This document shows, in pieces, positions 36,110 to 44,765 of a stretch of 64,000 nt of DNA. The notes beneath the pieces were generated by a model. The model was not told the origin of the DNA. It searched no databases and saw nothing but the letters and a program-made list of their open reading frames with translations. Source of the stretch: Tritonibacter scottomollicae (GTDB lineage Bacteria; Pseudomonadota; Alphaproteobacteria; Rhodobacterales; Rhodobacteraceae); NCBI RefSeq assembly GCF_003003215.1, contig NZ_PVUF01000004.1, positions 62,001-126,000 on the forward strand. Reading direction: 5' to 3'. The number at the start of each line of letters is the position of its first letter. The stretch's first letter is position 1. The position numbers and the translations under genes are program-made.

Positions 36110-36143
36110 CCCCGCATCTTGAGAAAAAGGTGCGGGGTCTTTT
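36110..36143 (+). terminator. Rho-independent terminator after hsp20-DUF1150
   Basis: Stem CCCCGCATCTT / AAGGTGCGGGG (11 pairs, one G-U) with a short A-rich loop, followed by TCTTTTACTTTT. It ends the heat-shock operon. Confidence 0.9.
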
Positions 36144-36153
36144 ACTTTTGGTA

Positions 36154-36519
36154 TCAGGGATGTGGAGGGCTCACCCGGCGTCTCGATTCTACAATTGCGC
36201 GGTGATTTGCATCCGCCCATTCGATCAGGACAGCCAAGGGCTCCATTATCGAACGTCCCAGATCAGTCAGCGCATATTCTACCCGTGGCGGCACCTCCGG
36301 ATAGAGCGTGCGCAGCACGAGCCCATCCTGCTCCAGCCGTTTGAGTGTCTTTGACAGCATCTGCTTTGACACATCCCCGATCTCGCGCATCAGCTCGTTG
36401 AACCGCAGCGTCTTCTCCGCCAGTGCTTCCAGCACCAGCAGGCTCCATTGATCGCCGATCCGGTCAAGGACATCCCGGATGGGGCAGGGTTGGTCAAAGG
36501 TAAAGGGCTCAGTGCTCAT
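36154..36519 (-). CDS. HxlR-family winged-helix regulator
   Basis: 121-residue regulator with the HxlR motif order: CPIRDVLDRIGDQWSLLVLE, RFNELMREIGDVSKQMLSKT, LEQDGLVLRTLYPEVPPRVEY. The single Cys near residue 12 is a typical redox- or electrophile-sensing position (as in YodB or QorR). Start at 36519 has AGGA upstream; a longer in-frame start exists at 36552. Two palindromes lie just upstream (36547-36582), so autoregulation is likely. Confidence 0.9.
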   Translation of the reverse strand: MSTEPFTFDQPCPIRDVLDRIGDQWSLLVLEALAEKTLRFNELMREIGDVSKQMLSKTLKRLEQDGLVLRTLYPEVPPRVEYALTDLGRSIMEPLAVLIEWADANHRAIVESRRRVSPPHP

Positions 36520-36546
36520 GTGATCGGTCCTGTGAAAGCTGGGGGA

Positions 36547-36582
36547 GGTCACTGAGCAGTGACCTGGTCACCATATGGTGAC
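36547..36582. promoter_or_regulatory. Tandem palindromic operators upstream of hxlR
   Basis: GGTCACT-GAGC-AGTGACC at 36547-36564 and GTCACCATATGGTGAC at 36567-36582 share the half-site GTCAC(C/T) and are both perfect palindromes, centres about 19 nt apart. They sit 28-63 nt upstream of the regulator start, consistent with binding by HxlR or another dimer. Confidence 0.65.
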
Positions 36583-36613
36583 TTCTTGTGCGGCCCGCCC
36601 GGCGCTCCTAGCT

Positions 36614-36654
36614 ACCGGTGTGTAGGCGAGAATTGGTCTATCCTACATACCGGT
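36614..36654. promoter_or_regulatory. Long inverted repeat in the hxlR / SnoaL intergenic gap
   Basis: ACCGGTGTGTAGG at 36614-36626 and CCTACATACCGGT at 36642-36654 pair at 12 of 13 positions around a 15-nt spacer. It lies between the tandem operators and the SnoaL-like gene. It may be another operator or a hairpin; no known motif fits. Confidence 0.45.
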
Positions 36655-36815
36655 CGTCGGCGCGTGGGAGAACCCAATAGTGAACACCCCAAAGGCTGAT
36701 ACCCCAGCTTTCGACCGTGCCTTCCCCTGAAAAACGCGACCTCTACGCCGATGCCCGGACACAGATCCGCATCGGGCCGTAACGCTATTGAATGATAACA
36801 ATGATGGAGCACCAC

Positions 36816-37286
36816 ATGCAGATCCATACCTTCAAATCCACTCTGATGGCCCTCGCCATTGCCACTGTCCCTGCCTCCGCAATGGCACAGGATGCAGCGC
36901 GGGATCTGGCAGCGGAAGAGGCCAACCGCAAGCTGGTGGTCGCGTTCTATGACCAGTTCTTCAATGCGCATGAGACAGAAGAGGCAGCCACGGTCGTCGC
37001 CGAGGATTACATCCAGCACAATCCCGGCGTGCCGGATGGCAAAGAGCCCTTTGTGTCATTCTTTACCGGGTACTTCGCTGAAAACCCGGAATCGCAGGCC
37101 CGCATCGTGCGCAGCGCAACCGATGGCGATCTTGTCTGGCTGCATGTGCAGTCGACCAATGGCGACGCGGATCCCGGCGAGGCGGTTGTCGACATCTTTC
37201 GGGTCGAAGACGGCATGATTGTGGAGCATTGGGACGTGATTCAGACCGTTCCGAGCGAAGCGGCCAACGACAACACCATGTTCTGA
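36816..37286 (+). CDS. Exported SnoaL-like (NTF2-fold) protein
   Basis: 156-residue protein with a signal peptide (about 1-24, ending AMA then QDAARD), hence probably periplasmic. The mature part is NTF2/SnoaL-like: RKLVVAFYDQFFNAHETEE, DYIQHNPGVPDGKEPF, and VDIFRVEDGMIVEHWDVIQ, the latter typical of the fold. ATG at 36816 follows GGAG; earlier ATGs upstream have no better site. It is divergent from hxlR and likely its target. Function unknown. Confidence 0.85.
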   Translation: MQIHTFKSTLMALAIATVPASAMAQDAARDLAAEEANRKLVVAFYDQFFNAHETEEAATVVAEDYIQHNPGVPDGKEPFVSFFTGYFAENPESQARIVRSATDGDLVWLHVQSTNGDADPGEAVVDIFRVEDGMIVEHWDVIQTVPSEAANDNTMF

Positions 37287-37299
37287 CGCAAGGGGCAGC

Positions 37300-37335
37300 G
37301 AGAGCCGGCAGGGGCAGCACCGTCAGCCGGCTCTC
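37300..37335. terminator. Terminator-like hairpin between convergent genes
   Basis: Perfect 10-bp stem GAGAGCCGGC / GCCGGCTCTC between the SnoaL-like gene and the convergent dehydrogenase. No U-tract, so efficiency is uncertain. Confidence 0.6.
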
Positions 37336-37378
37336 AGTATCGAACTGCGATGCTGCGGTCCCACCGGGGCGGCTGGCG

Positions 37379-38419
37379 TCAGAAACGGGTGATGACCGTC
37401 GCGCCGATCGATTGAAATTTATCCATGTTCACCAGGGCGGCGGGCGCTTCATCGAGGCTGATCTGATCGCCGATCAGCCGCTCAGGCGCGAGCTTGCCGG
37501 ACTGGATCATGTCCAGCATCGCGCCATAGCGATGCGCCTGCATGCCGTGCGAGCCGAGGATTTCCAGCTCCTTGCCAATGACCTTGGCCATGGGCACCTG
37601 CGGCGCGGTATGATCACCCAACATCAGGCCCACCTGGATATGCTTGCCTCTTGGGCGCAGGTTCTGGATCGAGTTGAAGCAGGTCACCGGGTGCCCCAGC
37701 GCATCCATCGACACATGTGCCCCGCCGCGCGTCATGTCGATCACTGCGTCAGCCACATTGGCAGAGGTGGTCCCGTTGACGGTTGCCACGGCCCCAAGTG
37801 ACCGGGCCAGCGCCAGCTTCTGGTCGTCTATGTCGATGGCGATCACATTGGCGCCTACCGCATTGGCGATCATCACCGCCGACAGCCCGACCCCGCCGCA
37901 TCCGTGTACCGCAACCCATTGCCCGGCCCCGGCCTTGCCCTGATCGACCACGGCCCGAAACGCGGTTGCAAACCGGCAGCCAAGGCTGGCTGCGGTGGCG
38001 AACTCCATGCTTTCGGGCAACGCGACAAGGTTCAGGTCCGCCTGGTGGATGCCGACATATTGGGCAAAGGACCCCCAATGGGTGAACCCCGGTTGTTCCT
38101 GATTGTGGCACACCTGTTGATGGCCGGCATGACACTCCGAACAGGATCCGCAACCGGAGATGAAGGGAACCGTGACGCGGTCTCCGACGTGCCAGTTGGT
38201 GACGTCCTTGCCCACGGCCTCGATCACCCCGGCCAGCTCGTGTCCGGGCACATGCGGCAGGTCGATGTCGCTGTCATGCCCCATCCAGCCATGCCAATCG
38301 CTGCGGCATACCCCGGTGGCCTCAACCTTGATGACGACGCCATGGCGCGCGGGCGTCGGGTCCGCCACCGTTGCGACTTTGGGGGCTTGCCTGAATTTCT
38401 CGAACAGGACGGCTTTCAT
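37379..38419 (-). CDS. Zinc-dependent alcohol dehydrogenase (MDR family)
   Basis: 346-residue medium-chain dehydrogenase. Catalytic zinc residues are in [12 protein letters not shown] and [11 protein letters not shown]; four structural zinc cysteines are in [16 protein letters not shown]; the coenzyme loop is [15 protein letters not shown] with Asp downstream suggesting NAD preference. The substrate is not evident. It is divergent from an Lrp-type regulator, with inverted TACCTCA/TGAGGTA elements (38459-38465, 38513-38519) between, so co-regulation is plausible. Confidence 0.92.
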   Translation of the reverse strand: MKAVLFEKFRQAPKVATVADPTPARHGVVIKVEATGVCRSDWHGWMGHDSDIDLPHVPGHELAGVIEAVGKDVTNWHVGDRVTVPFISGCGSCSECHAGHQQVCHNQEQPGFTHWGSFAQYVGIHQADLNLVALPESMEFATAASLGCRFATAFRAVVDQGKAGAGQWVAVHGCGGVGLSAVMIANAVGANVIAIDIDDQKLALARSLGAVATVNGTTSANVADAVIDMTRGGAHVSMDALGHPVTCFNSIQNLRPRGKHIQVGLMLGDHTAPQVPMAKVIGKELEILGSHGMQAHRYGAMLDMIQSGKLAPERLIGDQISLDEAPAALVNMDKFQSIGATVITRF

Positions 38420-38559
38420 CGCAGGGATCCTTCTTGAGTCGATGCGCTGAGGCCAATCTACCTCAAAGTTAAGAAATGGCCTTGCTTTTCTTGATCGATG
38501 TGGCGGAATTCATGAGGTAATCTGCCCTGATTTCAGCGGTTGAGAGGGGATTCTGCTCA

Positions 38560-39030
38560 ATGGATCGAATTGACAATGTGAATGCAGATCTACTGGATCT
38601 GCTTCAAACCGATGGCCGCATGAGCAACGCCAAACTGGCCGAGCATCTGTCGATGAGCGAAACCCCTTGCTGGCGACGTCTCAAGCGTCTTGAGGAAAGC
38701 GGTATCATCGAGGGCTATCAGGCCAATCTCAATCGGCGGAAGCTGGGGCTCGGGGTGATGGCCTTTGTGCAGTTGAGCTGCTCGGAGCACGACCCGGACG
38801 CCACGGCGGAATTCCAGCGCATCATCGAAAACACCCCCAGCATTTTGGCCTGTCACAATACCACCGGAGCGGATGATTTCCTGCTGATCGTGGTGGCGCG
38901 CGACCTCGACGATTACAGCGTGTTTGTCGACACGACGCTGCGCCGTCTACCGGGTGTGACGAGCATTCGCTCAAACCTGTCGCTGCGAGAGATGAAGTCG
39001 TCGAACAGGCTGCCGATCCGGCCCGGCTGA
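38560..39030 (+). CDS. Lrp/AsnC-family regulator
   Basis: 156-residue regulator: winged helix (NADLLDLLQTDGRMSNAKLA, MSETPCWRRLKRLEESGIIEGY) followed by an Lrp-type RAM ligand domain (GADDFLLIVVARDLDDYSVF, LPGVTSIRSNLSLREMK). It probably responds to an amino acid. It is divergent from the zinc dehydrogenase and may control it. It stops 16 nt before the convergent LysR gene end. Confidence 0.93.
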   Translation: MDRIDNVNADLLDLLQTDGRMSNAKLAEHLSMSETPCWRRLKRLEESGIIEGYQANLNRRKLGLGVMAFVQLSCSEHDPDATAEFQRIIENTPSILACHNTTGADDFLLIVVARDLDDYSVFVDTTLRRLPGVTSIRSNLSLREMKSSNRLPIRPG

Positions 39031-39046
39031 TCGCCCGCCCGCAGTT

Positions 39047-40015
39047 TCAGGCGTAGGTTCGGTCTGAGAAGGGCGTTGTTTCCAGGCGTTCAATCAGGCT
39101 CTGCAGCAGCTTGTCCTCGGCGCGGTTGCGTACCGTGGCAGGGTTCCAGATCAGGTAGACGTCGACCTCCGGCAGATCTTCGAGGGGCGGCACCTGCCAC
39201 AGCAGCCCGTCGCGCAGATCTCGTGCCACCACATGTTTGGGCAGGGGACCGATGCCCAGGCCGGACATGATCATCCGGCGCACTTCTTCCAGGTTTTCCG
39301 ACACGCCGGTCACTTGCGGCGCAAGAGCGGCCCGCGCGCGCAGCAGGGTGACGTCCTGCAGTGCATCCTGCAGGCGGTCGTTGTCGAACACCACCGCCCC
39401 GTGGCCCTTGAGGTCATCCAGCGTCAGATCCTCACGCCCGAACAGCGGATGGCGTGGGCCGCAGAACAGGCCGAAGACCTCGCGATACATCGGAATATAG
39501 CGCAGGTTCGGGTCCTGGTTGCGGACCAACGCAAGGGCAAAACTCACCCGTTTTGCGGCCACGGCGGCAATGGCATCCATGCTGGTGATCACATCGATCG
39601 ACAGGCTGGCCTGTGGGTGGGCGGCATAGAAATCGCCGATCACCTCGTCAAACAGCGGGCAGATCACGTGGCTGGCGACCGCAATCCGCACATGGCCGCT
39701 GATGTCCGGTGTGACGTCGCGCATCAAGGTGGCCAACCGCAGGATGGAACCGTTGATGTTCACCGCCTCGCCATAGAGCAGTTGACCGGCCTCGGTCAGA
39801 GCAAAGCGACCGGGGGAGCGGTCAATCAACCGTTGCCCAAGACGGTCTTCCAGTTTTTTAAGCGCAACCGAGACGCTGGGCTGTTTCAGGCGCAGGCGCT
39901 CTGCCGCTTCGGTGATGGATCCGCTTTCGGCCAGCACAACAAATGTGCGCAGAAGGTTCCAGTTCATTTCCCGTGCGAGGCGTTCAGGATCAATATGTGG
40001 AGCGCGCGCTATCAT
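39047..40015 (-). CDS. LysR-family regulator of the TRAP/deacetylase cluster
   Basis: 322-residue LysR-type protein with HTH NLLRTFVVLAESGSITEAAE and RLKQPSVSVALKKLEDRLGQ after a 16-residue N-terminal extension. Start at 40015 is preceded by GAGG; an ATG 16 codons later (39967) lacks a site. It is divergent from the TRAP operon, with palindromes in the gap (40040-40056; 40113-40129), a usual arrangement for a catabolic regulator. The inducer is unknown. Confidence 0.92.
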   Translation of the reverse strand: MIARAPHIDPERLAREMNWNLLRTFVVLAESGSITEAAERLRLKQPSVSVALKKLEDRLGQRLIDRSPGRFALTEAGQLLYGEAVNINGSILRLATLMRDVTPDISGHVRIAVASHVICPLFDEVIGDFYAAHPQASLSIDVITSMDAIAAVAAKRVSFALALVRNQDPNLRYIPMYREVFGLFCGPRHPLFGREDLTLDDLKGHGAVVFDNDRLQDALQDVTLLRARAALAPQVTGVSENLEEVRRMIMSGLGIGPLPKHVVARDLRDGLLWQVPPLEDLPEVDVYLIWNPATVRNRAEDKLLQSLIERLETTPFSDRTYA

Positions 40016-40039
40016 GGATGACCTCGTGGCGGGAGGGAA

Positions 40040-40056
40040 GTTGATTTAAAATCAAC
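40040..40056. promoter_or_regulatory. Palindromic LysR-box candidate
   Basis: GTTGATTT-A-AAATCAAC is a perfect 17-nt palindrome starting 25 nt upstream of lysR. A second, CATAG-N7-CTATG at 40113-40129, lies closer to the TRAP genes. Both contain the T-N11-A pattern of LysR sites. Confidence 0.55.
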
Positions 40057-40292
40057 AGTATAAATGGATCTTGTCCGTGCTGTGTGCAACAGGGCATCTT
40101 TCCTCTCACCATGGCATAGATTGAAACTATGTCTAGTTTATCAATTATCTATTTGATCTATTCGGCCAGTCTCCGCACCTTTCCTGTCAATCGGCGGGGA
40201 TCCCCGGCGCATCGTCAGAAGCGGCTTCAGCCGACAGATGGGCCATTCGCGGGATCCTTTTCGCCACAACAACAGGGAATGGAGTTTTTCTC

Positions 40293-41294
40293 ATGCGTAA
40301 GTCACTTATGACCACCGCAGCCACGGCGGCTGCTTTCACCCTGTCGCTGGGCGCGGCGGAGGCTGCCGACATGCGGCTCAAACTCGCGGGTGTTGTCCCG
40401 GTTGAACACTTCGGCAATGACATCCTGAAACAGATCGAAGCCGATATCGAAGGCGCCGATGTGGGCCTTTCAGTCACGTTGTTTGAGGCGGGGCAGCTTG
40501 GCTCCGGCGAGGAGCTGTTCGAGGATGCCGCGCGCGGCAATGTCGATCTGGTGCATTCCGTCATCTATGCCCACCGCGATCCGGTGTTGGAGATCAATTC
40601 CTTGCCCTATCTGGTGTCGAGCTTTGACGAGATGGAGAACATCTATCTGAACAAGGACAGTGCCTTTAACGAGATCTTCGGCGAACGGCTTGAAGGGCTG
40701 GGGCTGAAGCTGCTGGCCAACGCACCCGAAGGGTTTATCGGCGTGGTTGCGGAAAGCCTGCCCGAAAACGCAACCACCGTGGGCGACAAGGGCGTCAACA
40801 TCCGCGTTTGGTCCAGTCAGGTGATCAAGAACACCGTGGAGGCCATGGGCTTTAACGCCACCACGATGAACTGGGGAGAGGTCTTCCCGGCGATCCAGTC
40901 CGGCGTTGTGGATGGCGCGATCTGCTGCACCGCGCAGCTGGCCTATAGCGCCTTTGCGACCTCTGATGTGGGCAAGTATTTCATCCCCTATGGCGCAGTG
41001 GTCGAGAACACCACCTACTACGCCTCCATGGAGACATGGGAAGAGATGAACGACGAACAGCGCGCAGCGGTGCAGACGGCGTTCGACAAGGCCGCACAGA
41101 GCTATTTTGCCGAGGCCAAGGCCAATGAAGCGGGCTATCTCGATAAGCTCAAGGAAACCGGCTACGAGGTGGTCGAGGTCTCTGACGCCGAGCGCAGCGC
41201 CATTGCCGAAACCGTGCGCGAGGATGTCTGGCCGGGTATCGCAGAGATCGTCGGTCAGGATGTGATCGACCGGTTGATGGCTCCCACGAACTGA
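40293..41294 (+). CDS. TRAP transporter solute-binding protein DctP
   Basis: 333-residue periplasmic binding protein of a DctPQM (TRAP) system. Signal peptide about 1-25 (ending AEA then ADMRLK). DctP fold features: GNDILKQIEADIEGADVGLS, LFEAGQLGSGEELFEDAARG and the substrate-carboxylate region VNIRVWSSQVIKNTVEAMGF, where the Arg normally holds the ligand carboxylate. The neighbours suggest an N-acylated amine, amino acid or related acid. A strong hairpin follows before dctQ. Confidence 0.93.
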   Translation: MRKSLMTTAATAAAFTLSLGAAEAADMRLKLAGVVPVEHFGNDILKQIEADIEGADVGLSVTLFEAGQLGSGEELFEDAARGNVDLVHSVIYAHRDPVLEINSLPYLVSSFDEMENIYLNKDSAFNEIFGERLEGLGLKLLANAPEGFIGVVAESLPENATTVGDKGVNIRVWSSQVIKNTVEAMGFNATTMNWGEVFPAIQSGVVDGAICCTAQLAYSAFATSDVGKYFIPYGAVVENTTYYASMETWEEMNDEQRAAVQTAFDKAAQSYFAEAKANEAGYLDKLKETGYEVVEVSDAERSAIAETVREDVWPGIAEIVGQDVIDRLMAPTN

Positions 41295-41320
41295 TCTCCT
41301 AGACGTCAAACTGATGTCAG

Positions 41321-41343
41321 CAGGCCCCGGAATGCGGGGCCTG
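41321..41343 (+). promoter_or_regulatory. Intra-operon hairpin between dctP and dctQ
   Basis: Perfect 9-bp stem CAGGCCCCG / CGGGGCCTG with loop GAATG and no following T-run. Such hairpins after binding-protein genes commonly protect the upstream message or lower downstream expression. Confidence 0.65.
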
Positions 41344-41377
41344 TGTGTCCCTATGATCTCTTGACGGTGAGCGCGCC

Positions 41378-41941
41378 ATGAAAGACCTGAGCCAGGATTT
41401 GCCGCCGGGGCTGGCCAAGCTGGTCCGCACTCTGCTGCGGCTTCAAACCATCTACATCTGCTTTGGCTGTCTCGCCATGGCACTGACCTTTTTCCTCGTG
41501 GTGGTGTTCAGATATGGCTTTAACGCCGATCTGTTCGCCTATGAGGAATGGCTGCTCATCATCTGCTTTTGGCTCTATTTTATCGCCGCCGCCATGGGCA
41601 CTTGGGAGGGCGCGCATGTGAACGCCGACCTCCTGGATTTCGTGATCGTTGACCCCGCAAAACGCCGCGCCCGCGCGATCCTGATCACCGGGATCGAACT
41701 TTTGGTGACCTTGGTGCTGTTTTACTGGGCCACGGTCATGATGATCGAAGAGATCGGGGATTATCCGCGCTATCAGACCACGATCGCCTTGCAAATTCCG
41801 TTCTTTGTGCCGCGTGCGGCGATCTTTGTCGGCTTTGGTCTGATGGGGGTCTACAGCGCGCTGCGGCTTTTTGTTTTCCTGAAACTTCCGGCTGCGCGCT
41901 TCGCCGTGCCCGCCGACACTGATAGCGCACGCGGAGCCTGA
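41378..41941 (+). CDS. TRAP transporter small membrane subunit DctQ
   Basis: 187 residues with four membrane helices (LRLQTIYICFGCLAMALTFF, WLLIICFWLYFIAAAMGTWE, ILITGIELLVTLVLFYWA and RAAIFVGFGLMGVYSAL), the DctQ layout. It pairs with DctM in the inner membrane. It starts 34 nt after the hairpin and is followed by dctM after 4 nt. Confidence 0.9.
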   Translation: MKDLSQDLPPGLAKLVRTLLRLQTIYICFGCLAMALTFFLVVVFRYGFNADLFAYEEWLLIICFWLYFIAAAMGTWEGAHVNADLLDFVIVDPAKRRARAILITGIELLVTLVLFYWATVMMIEEIGDYPRYQTTIALQIPFFVPRAAIFVGFGLMGVYSALRLFVFLKLPAARFAVPADTDSARGA

Positions 41942-41945
41942 GCCC

Positions 41946-43232
41946 ATGATTATCCTCGGCAGTCTGTTCATTCTCTGCGTGTTGCTTCTGATCGGGGTCA
42001 GCGTGCCTTTGTCGTTCGGCGGCGTGCTGGTCTTTATCGGCGTCTTTGGCGGTCATGACGTGACCGGGTTCATGCCAACCGGGCATTGGAAGATGAACTC
42101 CATCGTCCTGCTCGCGATCCCGCTGTTCATCCTGGCCGGCGCCATTATGGAGCGGGGGCGTATCGCCGCACCGCTGGTCTCCGTGGCGGAGCTTCTGGTG
42201 GGGCGTCTCCACGGTGGGCTGAGTGCGGCGGCGGTCTTTGCCAGCGGCATCTTCGGGTCGATCTCCGGCTCGGCGGCGGCAACGCTCACTTGCATCGGGT
42301 CGATCATGATGCCGCATCTGAAGGCGGCGAATTACCCGCGCGGCCCGGCGGCGGCGCTCATTGTGGCGGCCTGTCCGCTGGGGCTGCTGATACCGCCGTC
42401 CTCGTCGCAGATCCTTTATGCGTGGGTGGCGCAGCAATCGGTGCTCAAGTGTTTCCTCTCGACCGTGGTGCCGGGGCTGATCCTGATTACCCTTCTGTGC
42501 ATCGTGAACTATGTGCTGATGCGCAAGGCAGACCTGAAACTGCTGGAACGCCCCGCAAGCTACCCGCAGGAATTTGTGCGGCGCGGGGGGCGCGCCTTCC
42601 CGGCACTGTTGATGCCGATCATCATTCTGGGTGGCATCTACGGCGGCATCATGACCCCGACCGAGGCCGCAGGGGTGGCGGTGATCTATGCCATTCCCGT
42701 CGGCCTGTTCATCTATCGCGGCCTCACGCCGCAGAACATCTGGCCGACCCTGCGCTATGCAGGCACTACGATTGGCGTGGTGATGCTGATGGTCTTTGTT
42801 GTGGTGATCGTCAGCCGATTTTTGGTGTTCGAAGACATCCCCGGCATGGCGAAGGATCTGATCTTCTCGATCTCGGACAACCCGATCGTGATCCTGCTGA
42901 TGGTCAATCTGGTGATGATCCTCATCGGCATGCTGATGGATGACATCTCGGGGCTTTTGCTGTCGGCGCCGCTCTTGTTGCCCATCGTGCAGAGTGCCGG
43001 CATGGACCCCGTGCATTTTGCCGCTGTCCTTGGCGTCAATCTCGGCATGGCCAATATCACACCGCCCACGGCACCGCTGTTGTATTTGGGCGCCAAGGTC
43101 ACCGACACGCCAGTCAGCGAGATGTTGAAGCCCACCTTCATCATGATCGCATTTGCATGGTTGCCGACACTGCTGATCACCACCTTTGTGCCGCAAGTGG
43201 CGCTGTGGCTGCCCAATTTTGTCTTTGGCTGA
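41946..43232 (+). CDS. TRAP transporter large membrane subunit DctM
   Basis: 428-residue integral membrane protein with the DctM signature IPLFILAGAIMERGRIA, an SGSAAATLTCIGSIMMPHL helical hairpin, and a second repeat half with MLMDDISGLLLSAPLLLPIV and NLGMANITPPTAPLL. Sodium-driven transport is the family mechanism. It completes the dctPQM set; the deacetylase gene starts 17 nt after its stop. Confidence 0.95.
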   Translation: MIILGSLFILCVLLLIGVSVPLSFGGVLVFIGVFGGHDVTGFMPTGHWKMNSIVLLAIPLFILAGAIMERGRIAAPLVSVAELLVGRLHGGLSAAAVFASGIFGSISGSAAATLTCIGSIMMPHLKAANYPRGPAAALIVAACPLGLLIPPSSSQILYAWVAQQSVLKCFLSTVVPGLILITLLCIVNYVLMRKADLKLLERPASYPQEFVRRGGRAFPALLMPIIILGGIYGGIMTPTEAAGVAVIYAIPVGLFIYRGLTPQNIWPTLRYAGTTIGVVMLMVFVVVIVSRFLVFEDIPGMAKDLIFSISDNPIVILLMVNLVMILIGMLMDDISGLLLSAPLLLPIVQSAGMDPVHFAAVLGVNLGMANITPPTAPLLYLGAKVTDTPVSEMLKPTFIMIAFAWLPTLLITTFVPQVALWLPNFVFG

Positions 43233-43249
43233 GGCCTGAGGAGACCGAC

Positions 43250-44278
43250 ATGAAAGCGATCTATGATCCCCGCCAGCGCGCCCATAATCCCAGCCAGTTC
43301 ATGGCCTATGGGGTGATGAAGCCAAACCCGGAACAGCCCGAACGCACCGAGATCCTGCGCTCGGGCGCGGAAGCGGCAGGCTGTGCATTTGCCGCCCCAA
43401 ATGACGCAGGCCTTGGCCCCATCGCTGCACTGCACTCGCCGGAATACCTGACGTTTCTGCAAACGATCCATGCCCGCTGGAGCGAGGTTGAGGGCGCAGG
43501 TCCGGAGGTGATTTCCCACATCAAGCCCGGTGATCGCCGCGACAGCTATCCGCGTTCTGCGCTGGGGCAGGCGGGCTATCATCAGGCCGATACCTCCTGT
43601 CCGATCAATGCCGCGACATGGGGCTCTGCCTATTGGTCGGCGCAGACCGCGATCAGCGCCGCGGGTCTGGTCGCGAATGGCGAACACGCGGCCTACGCGC
43701 TGTGCCGCCCGCCGGGGCATCATGCCTTTGGCGATATGGCGGGGGGCTTTTGTTTCCTCAACAACTCCGGCATCGCGGCGCAGCTGTTGCGGGATCGGGG
43801 CCTCAGACCAGCGATTTTGGATGTGGACGTGCATCACGGCAATGGCACGCAGGGACTGTTTTATGATCGCGACGATGTTCTGACGCTTTCGATCCATGCT
43901 GATCCGGCAGACTTCTACCCGTTCTTCTGGGGCCACAGCTCTGAACGCGGCGAGGGCCGGGGGCGGGGCTATAATCTCAACCTGCCGCTGCCGCGTGGCA
44001 CCGATGATGCGCCGTTCCTGGCCGCGCTTCAGACCTGCCTTGACCGGGTGCAGGCCTTTGGTGCGGATGTGCTGGTCATTGCGCTGGGCCTTGATGCCTC
44101 CAAGGACGATCCGTTTCAGGGCTTTCAGGTCACCGGCGACGGGTTTGCCCGCATCGGCGAGGCGATCGCCCGCGCCGGGCTTCCGACGCTTTTTGTGCAG
44201 GAGGGCGGTTACATTTCCGACAGTCTCGGCCATAACCTCACCCGTGTGCTTGGCGGATTTACATCTGCCGCGCGCTGA
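43250..44278 (+). CDS. Histone-deacetylase-like hydrolase, probable acetylpolyamine amidohydrolase
   Basis: 342-residue zinc amidohydrolase of the class II HDAC/AphA family, which removes acetyl groups from acetylated polyamines or similar N-acyl amines. Motifs: CRPPGHHAFGDMAGGFCF with the catalytic His pair, DVDVHHGNGTQ with zinc Asp/His, LGLDASKDDP with the third zinc Asp, and EGGYISDSLG with the late tyrosine. Start at 43250 follows GAGGAG. Next to TRAP genes and before RidA and a FAD oxidase, it is likely the first intracellular step. Confidence 0.92.
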   Translation: MKAIYDPRQRAHNPSQFMAYGVMKPNPEQPERTEILRSGAEAAGCAFAAPNDAGLGPIAALHSPEYLTFLQTIHARWSEVEGAGPEVISHIKPGDRRDSYPRSALGQAGYHQADTSCPINAATWGSAYWSAQTAISAAGLVANGEHAAYALCRPPGHHAFGDMAGGFCFLNNSGIAAQLLRDRGLRPAILDVDVHHGNGTQGLFYDRDDVLTLSIHADPADFYPFFWGHSSERGEGRGRGYNLNLPLPRGTDDAPFLAALQTCLDRVQAFGADVLVIALGLDASKDDPFQGFQVTGDGFARIGEAIARAGLPTLFVQEGGYISDSLGHNLTRVLGGFTSAAR

Positions 44279-44316
44279 CAAATTTCCTTTTAATCCTCAA
44301 ACCATAGAGAGCTTTC

Positions 44317-44667
44317 ATGAGCGATATCACCTACGCCCACACCACCCAACGTATGAGCCAGATCGTCACCCATGGCGACACCATCTACCTCGCCGGTCAG
44401 GTCGGCACCGCCGGGGCCAGCGTCACCCAGCAGACGCAGGACTGCCTCGACAAGGTCGACGCGCTGCTGGCGGAGGCCGGGTCTTCCAAGGAACGCGTCC
44501 TGCAAGCCACCATCTGGCTCGCCGACATGGGCGATTTTGCCGAGATGAACGCCGTGTGGGACGCATGGGTGCCCGAGGGCCGTGCGCCTGCGCGTGCCTG
44601 CGGTGAATCCAAACTCGCCACGCCCGAGTTCACGGTCGAGATCCTGATCATCGCCGCCAAAGGCTGA
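44317..44667 (+). CDS. RidA family enamine/imine deaminase
   Basis: 116-residue RidA/YjgF-family protein that hydrolyses reactive imines released by amino-acid oxidases. It has [27 protein letters not shown], and [17 protein letters not shown] with the conserved Arg and Glu. The placement immediately before a flavin amine/amino-acid dehydrogenase gene fits that role. It follows the deacetylase gene by 38 nt. Confidence 0.92.
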   Translation: MSDITYAHTTQRMSQIVTHGDTIYLAGQVGTAGASVTQQTQDCLDKVDALLAEAGSSKERVLQATIWLADMGDFAEMNAVWDAWVPEGRAPARACGESKLATPEFTVEILIIAAKG

Positions 44668-44765
44668 TCGCGGCGGGCAGGTTGCCCGACCCATGACACC
44701 AATGCGTAGGCCCGCTGAACATGGCGGGCCTGCGTGGAATTCTTTGCCTGCAGGAGCCCTCTCTC

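Noticed and set aside
41736-43196. 486-codon minus frame opposite dctQ/dctM
   Set aside because: His/Asp/Arg-rich shadow of membrane-protein genes; no binding site or motif.
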